Source: Alphaproteobacteria bacterium (GTDB lineage Bacteria > Pseudomonadota > Alphaproteobacteria > Rhodobacterales > Rhodobacteraceae). Taken from it: a stretch of 64,000 nt of DNA. The number at the start of each line of letters is the position of its first letter. The stretch's first letter is position 1. This document shows, one piece after another, positions 52,700-61,992 of this stretch. Made by a program: the position numbers and the translations under genes. The notes beneath the pieces were generated by a model, which was given only the letters and a program-made list of their open reading frames with translations, was not told the origin of the DNA and searched no databases. The stretch lies in NCBI GenBank assembly GCA_030424865.1, contig JAUHVR010000006.1, positions 124,001-188,000 of the forward strand, written 5' to 3'.

Positions 52700-53959
52700 C
52701 TAGGCCACGGGCGCGCGCGGACTGAGCTGCGCGAGCGCATTTACCCATTGCAACTGCCTGGGCAGGCAGGTCGTGGCAAGGTCATAGTTTTCACAGATGA
52801 GTTTCCGGGCAGTGTGCCCCATGGCGGCCCGCGCTTCGGCGTCGTCCAGCAGGTCCGAGACCTTGGCGCTCAGCGCTTCGTGGTCAAAGAAATCCACAAG
52901 ACGCCCCGTTTGGCCATCGATCAACACCTCGCGCACCGGTGCTGTATCACTGGCCACGATGGCGCATCCGGCGCTCATGGCCTCTAGCAGCGACCAACTG
53001 AGCACAAAGGGATAGGTCAGATAGACGTGCACCCGGCTGACCTGCATCATCGACAGGAACCTGTCATAGGGCACACGGCCCAGGAAATGCACGCGTTTCC
53101 AATCGTCGTCGGAAATCCGTGGCCGAACCTCGTCGATAAAGATCTGTTTCCAGGTCTGGCCTTTGGGGGCCTTGGCACCATAGCTGACCTCATCCCCACC
53201 GATCAGCACCACCTGCGCGTTGGGGCGCCGTTTCAGCAGGTCGGGCAGGGCGCGCATAAAGATGTGATACCCCCGGTAGGGTTCGAGGTTACGATTGATG
53301 AACGTGATCACCTCGTCGTCCCGCGTTACGCTGGTGCCGTCCGGCAGGTCCAGCCGCGCCTCGGCGTTGGGCACAACCACATTTGTGTTGATGCCGTCAT
53401 GAATCACGCTGATGCGGTCCTGGTACTTTTCCGGAAATGTCCCAGCCTGAAAGCGGGTCGGGCTGATCCCGGCGTCCATGACCTCTTCGTGCAGGCGGTT
53501 GTTGAGGTTTTTCAACCTGATGCGCAAGATGTCTGCCTCGGCGTCGCGGGGCGGGAACTCGGGATCGAAATGCAGGTTGTCACCGTCGGTCAGGTGATAG
53601 AGCTCGCAATACAGTCCCATCCGCGCGTCGGGCCAGACGTCTTTCAGAAACAGGCTTTCGCCCCAGCCGTGGTGCGCCAGGATCAGATCCGGTGAAAACC
53701 CCTGGGCCTTGACCGCTTTTGCCGCCAGGTAACAGCTTTGACCCCGGATCACCTTGGTTTCGAAATCGGCGAGCCAGGGATGCATGCCCTGAGTGCTGCG
53801 TCCCTGGATCTTGTAGGGCACCACGTTCACACCGTTCCAGACCGTGGGCTTGTCGACCTTGGGGGTCAGGGCGACAACCTGATGGCCCAGCTTCACCAGG
53901 GCAGGGGCCAGATGTTTGTATTGCCCGGGGAAGTTCTGGTGAATCAAAAGGATCTTCAT
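52700..53959 (-). CDS. Glycosyltransferase family 4 protein
   Basis: This 419-residue GT-B-type enzyme starts MKILLIHQNFPGQYKHLAPALVKLGHQV and has the C-terminal donor-binding part with INRNLEPYRGYHIFMRALPDLL, VLIGGDEVSYG and YPFVLSWSLLEAMSAGCAIVASDTAPVREVL. It transfers a sugar from a nucleotide donor to an unknown acceptor, probably an envelope polysaccharide. Its stop is 7 bp from the convergent DUF3576 stop. Confidence 0.92.
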   Translation of the reverse strand: MKILLIHQNFPGQYKHLAPALVKLGHQVVALTPKVDKPTVWNGVNVVPYKIQGRSTQGMHPWLADFETKVIRGQSCYLAAKAVKAQGFSPDLILAHHGWGESLFLKDVWPDARMGLYCELYHLTDGDNLHFDPEFPPRDAEADILRIRLKNLNNRLHEEVMDAGISPTRFQAGTFPEKYQDRISVIHDGINTNVVVPNAEARLDLPDGTSVTRDDEVITFINRNLEPYRGYHIFMRALPDLLKRRPNAQVVLIGGDEVSYGAKAPKGQTWKQIFIDEVRPRISDDDWKRVHFLGRVPYDRFLSMMQVSRVHVYLTYPFVLSWSLLEAMSAGCAIVASDTAPVREVLIDGQTGRLVDFFDHEALSAKVSDLLDDAEARAAMGHTARKLICENYDLATTCLPRQLQWVNALAQLSPRAPVA

Positions 53960-54034
53960 GGGGAAATGCCTGTCGCGGTGCTCTTTTCGCCATATAGGCA
54001 CGACCCAAGCCCACGGCCAAGCCGCAATCACGCC

Positions 54035-54334
54035 TCACCGCTTGCGTCGCCCACCCGCGCTGCGCGAATGAAAGGTCGGCGGGCGCTTGGCCACCCACTT
54101 GAGGAACGCGGCCAGTCGCGGATGCGCGCGCAGCGCCTCGACGGTGTTGAACACGCGCGCCAATTCCGCCTCGGTCAGGGTCGCGTGAATCTCGTTGTGG
54201 CAGATCTGGTGCAACCGCACGACGGGTCCGCCCTTGCCGCCTTTCAGCCGGGGCACAAGGTGATGCAGGCTCGACTTCGCTTCTGGCGGAATCGGTCGGC
54301 CACACAGGGGGCAAATCGGGTCTTCGGTGTTCAA
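54035..54334 (-). CDS. HNH endonuclease-domain protein
   Basis: This 99-residue product contains a compact HNH motif: CPLCGRP, then SSLHHLVPRLKGGKGGPVVRLHQICHNEIHATL. The ATG-less frame most likely starts at the TTG at 54334, with GAGG 8 bases upstream. HNH proteins of this size are often mobile or phage nucleases, but no mobile element is visible around it. It is divergent from the MscS gene over 67 bp. Confidence 0.75.
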   Translation of the reverse strand: MNTEDPICPLCGRPIPPEAKSSLHHLVPRLKGGKGGPVVRLHQICHNEIHATLTEAELARVFNTVEALRAHPRLAAFLKWVAKRPPTFHSRSAGGRRKR

Positions 54335-54401
54335 GACTTGTACCTCGGGCAGTGACTTGGCATGAGTTTGATCCAGACGGGGACAAAAACAAGGGACCGC
54401 G

Positions 54402-55856
54402 ATGGAGTGGGATCTCGCCAGCCAGCCGGAAATCGTGCAGCGCGCCGTGGGCTTCGCCCAACAAGGCTGGGAGGTCGCCGAAGGCTGGCTGAGAAGTCCG
54501 GCCGCCTGGTCGCAGTTCACCCTTCTTTTGGTGTCCTGGGCCGCCGCCTGGCTGATCACACGCAGGCTGTCGCCCTTTCTGACCCGCATCCTGACCCCCA
54601 GCTCCGAGCGTCAGGGTCTGTTCACCGGCACCCGCAAGTTCCTGCTGCTCTTTGTGCCGCTGATGCTGCCGCTGCTGGCCTATCTCTTCACCGGCTTTGG
54701 CGAAGACATCACCCGCTCGCTCTTTGGGTCCGGCGCGGTCATCGCCTTTGGCCAGCGCGTCTTTCTGCTGCTCGCCGCCCGTATCCTGGTGCGCGAGATC
54801 GTGGCCGATCCGTTCCTCAAGCTGCTGGGCCGGTTCATCCTCTTGCCGGTTCTGGCGTTGCATGCGGTTGGCCTGCTTGAGATCACCACCGACTATCTGA
54901 CCGCCCTGAACCTGACGCTGGGCAACATTAGCTTCTCTGCCATGTCGGTGATCCGGGGCGTCATCGCCGGATCGCTCTTGTTCTGGCTGGGGCGCTGGTC
55001 GAACACGCAGTCGGCGATCCTGATCCAGAAACAGGAAGACCTGCCACCCGCCACCCGCCAACTGGCCAGCAAGGCCGCCGAGATCGCCATTTTCGGCACG
55101 GCCTTCCTGCTCTTGATGAACATCATGGGCATCTCGTTGACCTCGCTCGCCGTGCTTGGCGGCGCCATCGGCGTGGGTCTGGGCTTTGGCCTGCAAAAGA
55201 TCGCGGCGAACTTCATCTCGGGCGTGATTCTCCTGCTCGAAGGGCAGGCGACGGTGGGCGACTACGTCGAACTCGACAATGGCGAGGCTGGGACAATCGT
55301 AAAGACAACCGCTCGCGCGATGATCCTGGAAACCTTTGACGGCAAGTGGATCGTCGTCCCGAACGAGGATTTCATCACCACCCGCGTCGTCAACTATTCC
55401 GACGCCGGCAGCGCCAACCGGTACGAGGTGCCCTTTTCGGTGCACTACGACACCGACATCAACCTTGTCCCCGGCATTGTCGAAGCCGCCGTCGCCACCC
55501 ATCCCAGAGTCCTGTCCGAACCCTTCCCGCCCGACTGCGAGCTGCGCGCTCTGGGCGAGTCCGGCGTCGAATTTGCGGTCGAGTTCTGGGTCAACGGCCT
55601 GGATGACGGTGCAAACAAATTCACCTCGGATGTGCTTTTCCTCGTCTGGAACGCGCTCAAGGCCAACAACATCCAGATCCCCTATCCCCACCGCGTGGTC
55701 GAGCTCAAAGGCCAGCAGGGCGGTTTCGCCCCGAACCAGGGCGGCTTTGTGCCCAACCCCGGTTTCGACCAGAATCAGGGTTTCGATCAGAACCAGGGTG
55801 GCTTTGCGCCAAACCCGGGCTTTGATCCGAACTATAACCCGGGCGGCTCGTATTGA
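54402..55856 (+). CDS. MscS-family mechanosensitive channel with repeat tail
   Basis: This 484-residue protein has an N-terminal membrane region with about five helices, then the conserved pore segment GVGLGFGLQKIAANFISGVILLLEG, the beta domain (VGDYVELDNGEAGTIVKTTARA, WIVVPNEDFITTRVVNYS) and the lower MscS domain. It releases osmolytes on hypo-osmotic shock. The last 45 residues are an unusual tail of GGFAPNQ, GFDQNQ and related units with no similarity to the channel. Confidence 0.93.
   Translation: MEWDLASQPEIVQRAVGFAQQGWEVAEGWLRSPAAWSQFTLLLVSWAAAWLITRRLSPFLTRILTPSSERQGLFTGTRKFLLLFVPLMLPLLAYLFTGFGEDITRSLFGSGAVIAFGQRVFLLLAARILVREIVADPFLKLLGRFILLPVLALHAVGLLEITTDYLTALNLTLGNISFSAMSVIRGVIAGSLLFWLGRWSNTQSAILIQKQEDLPPATRQLASKAAEIAIFGTAFLLLMNIMGISLTSLAVLGGAIGVGLGFGLQKIAANFISGVILLLEGQATVGDYVELDNGEAGTIVKTTARAMILETFDGKWIVVPNEDFITTRVVNYSDAGSANRYEVPFSVHYDTDINLVPGIVEAAVATHPRVLSEPFPPDCELRALGESGVEFAVEFWVNGLDDGANKFTSDVLFLVWNALKANNIQIPYPHRVVELKGQQGGFAPNQGGFVPNPGFDQNQGFDQNQGGFAPNPGFDPNYNPGGSY
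55722..55853 (+). repeat. Degenerate GF-x-x-N-x coding repeats
   Basis: Within the MscS gene, the last 45 codons repeat units of 6-7 residues: GGFAPNQ, GGFVPNP, GFDQNQ, GFDQNQ, GGFAPNP, GFDPNYNP. The DNA copies share GGTTTCG and CAGAATCAGGG-like blocks, which suggests slippage expansion. Confidence 0.85.
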
Positions 55857-55859
55857 CCC

Positions 55860-57035
55860 ATGCCTGACGCGCTTGTCATCGGCGGTGGCCCGGCCGGTCT
55901 GATGGCCGCCGACGCCCTGCTGTCCGCCGGGCGCTCGGTGGTCGTGGCCGAGGCCAAACCCAGCCTCGCCCGCAAATTCCTGATGGCCGGCAAATCCGGG
56001 CTGAACCTCACCAAGGACGAAGCATTTGAGGATTTCCTGGCGCACTATGGTCCCGCCGCCGACCACCTTCGTCCGATGCTGCAGGCCTTTGGCCCGGCCG
56101 AGGTGCAGCACTGGGCGCGGGGCCTTGGCCAAGAGCTCTTCACCGGGTCAACAGGCCGCGTCTTTCCGACAGTGATGAAGGCCTCTCCGCTTTTGCGCGC
56201 CTGGTTGGCCCGCCTCACCGACCAGGGGCTCGAGACCCGCACCCGCTGGCGCTGGACCGGCTGGCAAGATGGGGGTGCGACCTTCGAAACGCCGCAGGGT
56301 CGGCAAAGCATCGCGCCACGAACAACAGTTCTTGCCTGCGGCGGGGCCAGCTGGGCACGCCTTGGGTCAGACGGGGCCTGGGCTCGGATCCTGCAGGCCA
56401 CCGGACAGGCGGTGGCCCCCTTCGCACCCGCCAACTTCGGCCTTCAGCTCACTTGGTCCACCCACATGACACCGCACTTCGGTGCGCCTCTGAAAGGCAT
56501 CCGCCTCACCGCCGGATCCTTGCGGTCACGCGGTGAAATTGTCCTGTCAAACCGGGGACTTGAGGGCGGCGGACTCTACCCGCTGGGTCCCGCCCTGCGC
56601 ACAGGCGCGCCGTTGACCCTGGACCTGCGCCCCGACCTGACCCAAGACCAGCTTGCCGCCCGCCTCAGCCGTCCAAAAGGCAAGCAAAGCCTCTCGAACC
56701 ACCTGCGCAAGGCGCTCAACCTGCCCAAGCCGGCGCTGGCCCTTCTGACGGAACTCGCCCGTCCCCTGCCTAGGGACCCTGCGCACCTTGCCCACCTGAT
56801 CAAGGCCCTGCCTATCCCCCACGACGGCCCCCGTCCGATGGACGAGGCGATCTCGACCGCCGGCGGCCTGCCCTTCGAGGCCTTGACGCCCAAGCTCATG
56901 CTCACAACCCGCCCCGGCACCTTTGCAGCGGGCGAAATGCTCGATTGGGAGGCCCCGACCGGCGGCTATCTCCTCACAGCCTGCCTTGCCACGGGCCTCT
57001 GGGCCGGTCGGCACGCCGCGCAGTACGACACCTGA
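55860..57035 (+). CDS. TIGR03862-family FAD-dependent oxidoreductase
   Basis: This 391-residue flavoprotein begins with a dinucleotide-binding motif (DALVIGGGPAGLMAADALL) and the KFLMAGKSGLNLTKDE loop of the HI0933/YhiN-like group. It has the C-terminal GLPFEALTPKLML and TFAAGEMLDWEAPTGGYLLTACLATG segments. The physiological substrate is unknown. It follows mscS by 3 bp, so the two form an operon. Confidence 0.9.
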   Translation: MPDALVIGGGPAGLMAADALLSAGRSVVVAEAKPSLARKFLMAGKSGLNLTKDEAFEDFLAHYGPAADHLRPMLQAFGPAEVQHWARGLGQELFTGSTGRVFPTVMKASPLLRAWLARLTDQGLETRTRWRWTGWQDGGATFETPQGRQSIAPRTTVLACGGASWARLGSDGAWARILQATGQAVAPFAPANFGLQLTWSTHMTPHFGAPLKGIRLTAGSLRSRGEIVLSNRGLEGGGLYPLGPALRTGAPLTLDLRPDLTQDQLAARLSRPKGKQSLSNHLRKALNLPKPALALLTELARPLPRDPAHLAHLIKALPIPHDGPRPMDEAISTAGGLPFEALTPKLMLTTRPGTFAAGEMLDWEAPTGGYLLTACLATGLWAGRHAAQYDT

Positions 57036-57144
57036 TTTCTTCTTGCCGGAAATATCCCGGGGGGAGCCGCAGGCGATGGGGGCAGAGCCCCCACCCGCAG
57101 GCCCGCATGGGCCGAGATACCCTGTGCGCCGAAGGCGCCCAATC
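57036..57144. repeat. Roseobacter-type extragenic palindrome region
   Basis: This 109-bp gap contains GCCGGAAATATCCCGGGGGG followed by a perfect 6-bp stem GGGGGC-AGA-GCCCCC (57078-57092). I recall similar elements between roseobacter genes; it may serve as a terminator for both convergent genes. Copy number cannot be checked here. Confidence 0.6.
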
Positions 57145-57738
57145 TTACGACGATCGCAAGGCAAAGGCGGTCTGAAACGCCGGGCGCGCCCGAACACGCT
57201 CCAGGTAGGCCGCAAACCCCTCGGGTGCCTCGGGAAACCCGGCGTTTTCCGCCCAGCCGCCGCAGTGGGTCAACAGGATATCGGGCACGGTCAATGCATC
57301 GCCCATCAGGTATGGCCCGCGAATGTCATCCGACAGACGCGCAATGGTCCGCCCGTATTCCCGCTTCAAACTGTCTTTCACCTCGGGCACCCGCTCTTCT
57401 TCGGGCAGCACAAACGTATGCCGCGCCGCGGCCCACAAAACCGCATCCACGTCATCGAGGATCCGAAAGGTCATCGCATCCTGCTGCGCCCGTGCCAGAG
57501 TGCCCGCCGGTGCGGTGAACGCCCCGTGCTTGTCCGCCAGATAGGTCAGGATCGCCGCCGAATCCGGGATTGCCGCATCTCCGTCCAGCAGGATCGGCAC
57601 CTTTCCAAGCGACGAATGTGCGCGCGCCTCGTCCGATCGCGGCAGGGCTGGCGTGGTTTCGTAGGGCAAACCAAGCTCTTCCAGCATCCAGAAAACGCGA
57701 AAGGCGCGGGTGCGCGGGGATCCGATGATGGTGTACAT
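57145..57738 (-). CDS. Glutathione S-transferase family protein
   Basis: This 197-residue protein has a thioredoxin-like N-terminal domain (MYTIIGSPRTRAFRVFWMLEELGLPYE, KVPILLDGDAAIPDSAAILTYLA) and a helical C-terminal domain with MGDALTVPDILLTHCGGWAE. The catalytic residue is probably Ser or Tyr near position 7. AAGGAG lies 5 bases before the ATG. Substrate unknown. Confidence 0.92.
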   Translation of the reverse strand: MYTIIGSPRTRAFRVFWMLEELGLPYETTPALPRSDEARAHSSLGKVPILLDGDAAIPDSAAILTYLADKHGAFTAPAGTLARAQQDAMTFRILDDVDAVLWAAARHTFVLPEEERVPEVKDSLKREYGRTIARLSDDIRGPYLMGDALTVPDILLTHCGGWAENAGFPEAPEGFAAYLERVRARPAFQTAFALRSS

Positions 57739-57796
57739 GAACGCTCCTTGACACGGTCGCCCGCACGGTGCCGCGACCGGCCAGCCCCCGCAAGCC

Positions 57797-58822
57797 CTAA
57801 CGCCGCGCCAGCATCGCCATTCGGATCAAACTGCGTTCCACAACCGCCATGGCAGGCGCACGCTGCCCGGCCGAGCGCAGTTTCAGATCCGTATCCGTCA
57901 GGATCTCCAGCGCCGCCTCCAGCTTGCGCATGCCCCAACCCTGTGCCTGGCGTATCATCCGATCCCGCCGGGCCCCAAAGACTGGCGGGCGCAGCCGCCC
58001 GATCCCTGCCGCCGCGCCACCCGGGTCGCTGGCGACCGCATGCAGCATCCGAAAATGCCGCGTCGCCATGATCAGCAGCGTCACAGGCTGCGCCCCCTGT
58101 GCCCTGAGCCGCGCCATCACCGGGCCGATGTCGCCCGTGCGGCCTTCGGCCACCACATGCAGGATGTCGTCCACCTCGGCTTCGGTCGAGGCAGGCGCGC
58201 ACAGCGCCACATCCTCGGGGCTGACCGGCTCATCGTCGCCGATCTTGTAAAGCGACAGCTTTTCAAGCGTTTGCCGGAAATCTCCGGGATCGATCGCGGT
58301 CGACAAGGCCACAATCGCATCCATCGTGCCCGCCCCCAGATGGGTCAGCCCGGCGCGCGCCAGTTCCGCCTCGATCTCGGCCCGCCCGGGCGGATCGTTG
58401 TAGATCCCTGCCGCATAAGCCCCGGGATGCCCCTCAAAAAGCTTGCGCAGCGAGGATTTCGCCGCCAATTGCCCGGCGGTCACGATGATCTGCGCATCCC
58501 CCGGACGCCAGTCCTCCAAGGCCGCGCCGATGGCTTTTGAGGCCGCATCCGCCGCCGCCTCGACAAAGGCCACCCGTGGCCCCGGAAAAAAGCTTTGTGC
58601 CTTAACTGCATCCAACAGCAGCGCCGGATCCTTGCGCAGATCCCCGCCGGGAATGCGCGTCAGTCGCATTTCCTCTTCGCCCTGCGGACCGACCAGGGCG
58701 GCAATCACCTCTTGCCGTTTCAGCGCCACGCGCATCGCGTCGGCGCCATAGATCAAGAGACCGGTCTTGTCCGGATCAGGCCGCGCGAAATAGGCAGGGG
58801 CGTCGCGGGGCGACAGCTTCAT
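57797..58822 (-). CDS. holA: DNA polymerase III delta subunit
   Basis: HolA is the delta subunit of the clamp loader that opens DnaN rings. The 341-residue protein has LLIYGADAMRVALKRQE near the start, the FFPGPRVAFVEAA domain and the C-terminal collar helices (MRKLEAALEILTDTDLKLRSAGQRAPAMAVVERSLIRMAML). It overlaps lptE by 4 bp and is part of the leuS-lptE-holA unit. Confidence 0.94.
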   Translation of the reverse strand: MKLSPRDAPAYFARPDPDKTGLLIYGADAMRVALKRQEVIAALVGPQGEEEMRLTRIPGGDLRKDPALLLDAVKAQSFFPGPRVAFVEAAADAASKAIGAALEDWRPGDAQIIVTAGQLAAKSSLRKLFEGHPGAYAAGIYNDPPGRAEIEAELARAGLTHLGAGTMDAIVALSTAIDPGDFRQTLEKLSLYKIGDDEPVSPEDVALCAPASTEAEVDDILHVVAEGRTGDIGPVMARLRAQGAQPVTLLIMATRHFRMLHAVASDPGGAAAGIGRLRPPVFGARRDRMIRQAQGWGMRKLEAALEILTDTDLKLRSAGQRAPAMAVVERSLIRMAMLARR

Positions 58823-59310
58823 GAGGGCAGATCAGAGGCTGCAAGGATCAGCCGGTCCACGATCTGATCGGCCAGCAGCACCATCAACCGTTCATGCGCA
58901 TCCCGTTCGGCGGCCAGCGTCGCAACGGTGGTGCCGGTGGCCGAATAGGCGGTGAACCCGGTGGTCGAGCCATCGGTCAGCACCGCGCCGGTGCCCGTGT
59001 CCTTCAGCGTGTAAGAGGCATCTCCCACAAGGTGATAGCGCGTCGTCTGCCCATCCGCCGTGGTGCCAAGCGCGTTTTCGGTGGTGCTCAGCACCACATC
59101 CAGCATGAACCGCCCGGAACCCGCATGGCCAAACCGCTCTTCCAACCGCTGGTTCAGCAGGAACTGATTGCGGTCTGCCGGCTCGGCCAACTCGATCTGG
59201 CCCTGAAAGGCCTGCGCACCGCCTTGCGGGCCATAGGCGGGTGTGAACCCGCAAGCCCCCAACGCCGCCACAGCGCCCATCAGGAAAAAACGTCGGTCAG
59301 ACGACCACAT
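58819..59310 (-). CDS. lptE: LPS assembly lipoprotein LptE
   Basis: LptE plugs the LptD barrel that places LPS in the outer leaflet. The 163-residue protein has a lipoprotein signal ([13 protein letters not shown]), the [22 protein letters not shown] region and the typical [56 protein letters not shown]. It overlaps the leuS 3' end by 14 bp and the holA start by 4. Confidence 0.93.
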   Translation of the reverse strand: MWSSDRRFFLMGAVAALGACGFTPAYGPQGGAQAFQGQIELAEPADRNQFLLNQRLEERFGHAGSGRFMLDVVLSTTENALGTTADGQTTRYHLVGDASYTLKDTGTGAVLTDGSTTGFTAYSATGTTVATLAAERDAHERLMVLLADQIVDRLILAASDLPS

Positions 59311-61852
59311 TCACGATCCGCCCCGGTACCACGATCACCTTTTTCGGTGTCGCACCGTCCAGCGCCCGCTGCACGGCTTCATGGGCCAGAGCTTGCCGCT
59401 CAACCTCAGCCTTGTCGAGGTCTTTTACCACCGTGATCTCGCCGCGCCGCTTGCCGTTGATCTGGATCGGCAAGGTTACGCTGTCTTCGACCAGCATTTT
59501 CTCGTCCGCGACCGGCCAGGGCGCATTGGCGATCAGCCCTTCACCGCCCAGCAGCGCCCAGACTTCCTCGGCCAGGTGTGGCGTCATCGGCGACATCAGA
59601 TGCACCAGCGTCTTGACCGCCTCGCGCTTGGCCGCGCTGCCCGCCTTGGACTTGGCGACCGTGTTGGTGAAGGCATACAGCTTGGCGATCGAGGCGTTGA
59701 AGCCAAAGCTTTCCACGCCCTGCGTGACCTCGAAGATTGCCTTGTGCATCTCTTTCAGCAGCGCATCGTCGTGGTCGTTCGCCGGAGTGTCGCCCTCGGC
59801 CGCTTCCGCCGCGATGCGATAGACGCGGGCAAGGTGCTTGCTGGCGGCCTCGGCGCCCGAGGCTGTCCATTCGACGTCCCGCTCGGGCGGGCTGTCGGAC
59901 AGCACAAACCAGCGCGCCGTGTCCGCGCCGTATTGCGCGATGATGTGCATCGGGTCGACGACGTTGTTCTTGGACTTCGACATCTTGGCCGACGGAACGA
60001 TGGTGACCTCGGTCCCGTCTTTCAGAAAGCCTTTGCCGTCCTTCAGTTCGACATCCTCGGGGTAGTGATAGACCGGGCGGCCATCGTCCCCTGTCGTCTG
60101 GAAGATCGCATGGGTCACCATGCCCTGCGTAAACAGAGCGTTGAACGGCTCGGCCGCCGTTTCGGGCAGGTGGCCGGTCTTGATCATCCCGCGGGCAAAG
60201 AAGCGCGAATAGAGCAGGTGCAGGATCGCGTGTTCAATGCCGCCGATGTACTGGTCGACGTTCATCCAGTACTCGGCCTCGGCGGCCTCGGTCGGCGTCT
60301 CGGCGCGGGGCGCAGTGAAGCGGGCGAAGTACCACGAGCTGTCCACAAAGGTGTCCATCGTGTCGGTTTCGCGCTTGGCAGGTTTGCCGCACTTGGGGCA
60401 GGCGCAGTCGCGCCATGTCGGGTGCCGGTCCAGCGGGTTGCCGGGGATCGAGATGTCGATGTCCTCGGGCAGGACAACCGGCAGGTTCTCTTTCTTTTCG
60501 GGCACAACGCCGCAATCATCACAATGCACCACCGGGATCGGGCAGCCCCAATAGCGCTGGCGGCTGAGACCCCAGTCGCGCAGCCGGAATTTCTCCACGC
60601 CCTCGCCAAGGCCCTTGGCCTCCATCCAGTCGATGGTGGTATCGACGGCCTCTTGACCCGTGGCTACTTCGAGACCTGCGAAGTGGTTGAGCCACTTCAC
60701 CTTTTCGGTCTTGAGCGGGACAAAGGCCTCGTTCTCGACGGGCGTGCCGTTTTCAAGGGCAAGGAAGGTGTCGATGACCGGCAGGTCGTACTTGCGGCAG
60801 AAATCCAGATCGCGCTGGTCATGCGCGGGGCAGGCAAAGATCGCGCCGGTGCCATAGTCCATCAGGATGAAGTTCGCGACCCAAACCGGGATCTCCCAGC
60901 TGGGATCAAGCGGGTGTTTGACCTTGAGACCGGTGTCAAAGCCCAGCTTCTCGGCCTTTTCCAGCGCCTCTTCGGTGGTGCCGCCCTTACGCATCTCGGC
61001 CACGGCGGCGGCGAGATCGGGGTTGTCCGCCTCCAGCGCCTTGGTCAGCGGATGGTCGGGCGAGAGGCCCAGGAAGGATGCGCCCATCAGTGTGTCGGGG
61101 CGGGTGGTGTAGACCTCGATCTTGTCGTGGCCGTGGGTTTCCTCGGTCAGCTCCCAGGCGAATTGCAGGCCGCGCGACTTTCCGATCCAGTTCTGCTGCA
61201 TCAGCTTGACCTTGGCGGGCCACTCATCCAGGCCGTCGATGGCGTCGAGCAACTCGCCCGCCATGTCGGAAATCTTGAAGAACCACTGCGTCAGCTCGCG
61301 CCGTTCAACATCTGCACCCGAGCGCCAGCCCTTGCCGTCGATCACCTGCTCGTTGGCCAGAACGGTCATGTCGACCGGGTCCCAGTTCACCACGGCGTTC
61401 TTTCGATAGACGAGGCCGGCATCGAGGAAGTCGAGGAAGAGCGCCTGCTGCTGGCCGTAGTATTCCGGGTCGCACGTGGCGAACATCCGTGACCAGTCAA
61501 GGCCGAAGCCAAGGGGCTTCATCTGTTCGACCATCGTGTCGATGTTGTCGTAGGTCCAGGTCTTGGGACGGCCGCCCGATTTCATCGCGGCGTTTTCGGC
61601 GGGCATGCCGAACGCGTCAAAGCCCATGGGGTGCAGCACGTTGTGCCCGGTCGACAGCTTGTAGCGCGCGATGACGTCACCCATGGTGTAGTTGCGCACA
61701 TGGCCGATGTGGATGCGGCCCGAGGGGTAGGGGAACATCTCGAGCACATAGTACTTGGGCTTGTCGCCGTCGCGGGTGGCGCGGAAGGTCTGCGCCTCGT
61801 CCCAGGCGGCCTGCCATTTGGGCTCGATCACAGAGGGGTCATAGCGGGACAT
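59297..61852 (-). CDS. leuS: Leucyl-tRNA synthetase
   Basis: LeuRS charges tRNA-Leu. The 851-residue class I enzyme has the HIGH motif ([14 protein letters not shown]), the editing domain with [12 protein letters not shown], the zinc-like CPKCGKP region, the KMSKSKNN loop and the C-terminal anticodon-binding part. It is complete. Two long palindromes (61928-61974) lie upstream of its start. Confidence 0.99.
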   Translation of the reverse strand: MSRYDPSVIEPKWQAAWDEAQTFRATRDGDKPKYYVLEMFPYPSGRIHIGHVRNYTMGDVIARYKLSTGHNVLHPMGFDAFGMPAENAAMKSGGRPKTWTYDNIDTMVEQMKPLGFGLDWSRMFATCDPEYYGQQQALFLDFLDAGLVYRKNAVVNWDPVDMTVLANEQVIDGKGWRSGADVERRELTQWFFKISDMAGELLDAIDGLDEWPAKVKLMQQNWIGKSRGLQFAWELTEETHGHDKIEVYTTRPDTLMGASFLGLSPDHPLTKALEADNPDLAAAVAEMRKGGTTEEALEKAEKLGFDTGLKVKHPLDPSWEIPVWVANFILMDYGTGAIFACPAHDQRDLDFCRKYDLPVIDTFLALENGTPVENEAFVPLKTEKVKWLNHFAGLEVATGQEAVDTTIDWMEAKGLGEGVEKFRLRDWGLSRQRYWGCPIPVVHCDDCGVVPEKKENLPVVLPEDIDISIPGNPLDRHPTWRDCACPKCGKPAKRETDTMDTFVDSSWYFARFTAPRAETPTEAAEAEYWMNVDQYIGGIEHAILHLLYSRFFARGMIKTGHLPETAAEPFNALFTQGMVTHAIFQTTGDDGRPVYHYPEDVELKDGKGFLKDGTEVTIVPSAKMSKSKNNVVDPMHIIAQYGADTARWFVLSDSPPERDVEWTASGAEAASKHLARVYRIAAEAAEGDTPANDHDDALLKEMHKAIFEVTQGVESFGFNASIAKLYAFTNTVAKSKAGSAAKREAVKTLVHLMSPMTPHLAEEVWALLGGEGLIANAPWPVADEKMLVEDSVTLPIQINGKRRGEITVVKDLDKAEVERQALAHEAVQRALDGATPKKVIVVPGRIVNVVV

Positions 61853-61927
61853 GGATGTTCCTTGCAGGCAACGTCAATCGGTATCGCCCGGCGTGATAAG
61901 GGGCGCGCGGTCCGACGTCCAGTGCAA

Positions 61928-61974
61928 CCGGAATTTTTCAAAAATTCCGGTCCGTTTTCCGTCACGGAAAACGG
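61928..61974. repeat. Two adjacent near-perfect palindromes
   Basis: CCGGAATTTTT-C-AAAAATTCCGG (61928-61950) and CCGTTTTCCGT-C-ACGGAAAACGG (61952-61974) are both 11-bp perfect inverted repeats with a one-base centre, separated by one base. They lie between the enoyl-CoA hydratase gene and leuS, both on the minus strand, and could be a terminator or an extragenic repeat. GAAAACGG is also repeated at 61979-61986. Confidence 0.8.
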
Positions 61975-61992
61975 CGCCCGAAAACGGACGCT

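Noticed and set aside
55722-55853. Repeats at the end of mscS as a CRISPR-like or tandem non-coding array
   Set aside because: The units keep the reading frame, encode Gly-Phe-Asn-Gln blocks and lack uniform repeat and spacer lengths, so they belong to the protein.
53580-56132. 850-codon frame running across the glycosyltransferase, HNH and MscS genes
   Set aside because: It crosses three supported genes in other frames or on the other strand and has no recognisable domain.
59243-61492. 749-codon open frame opposite leuS
   Set aside because: Antisense to an intact leuS with all catalytic motifs; its composition (His, Arg, Gly, Leu-rich) is the shadow of a GC-rich gene.
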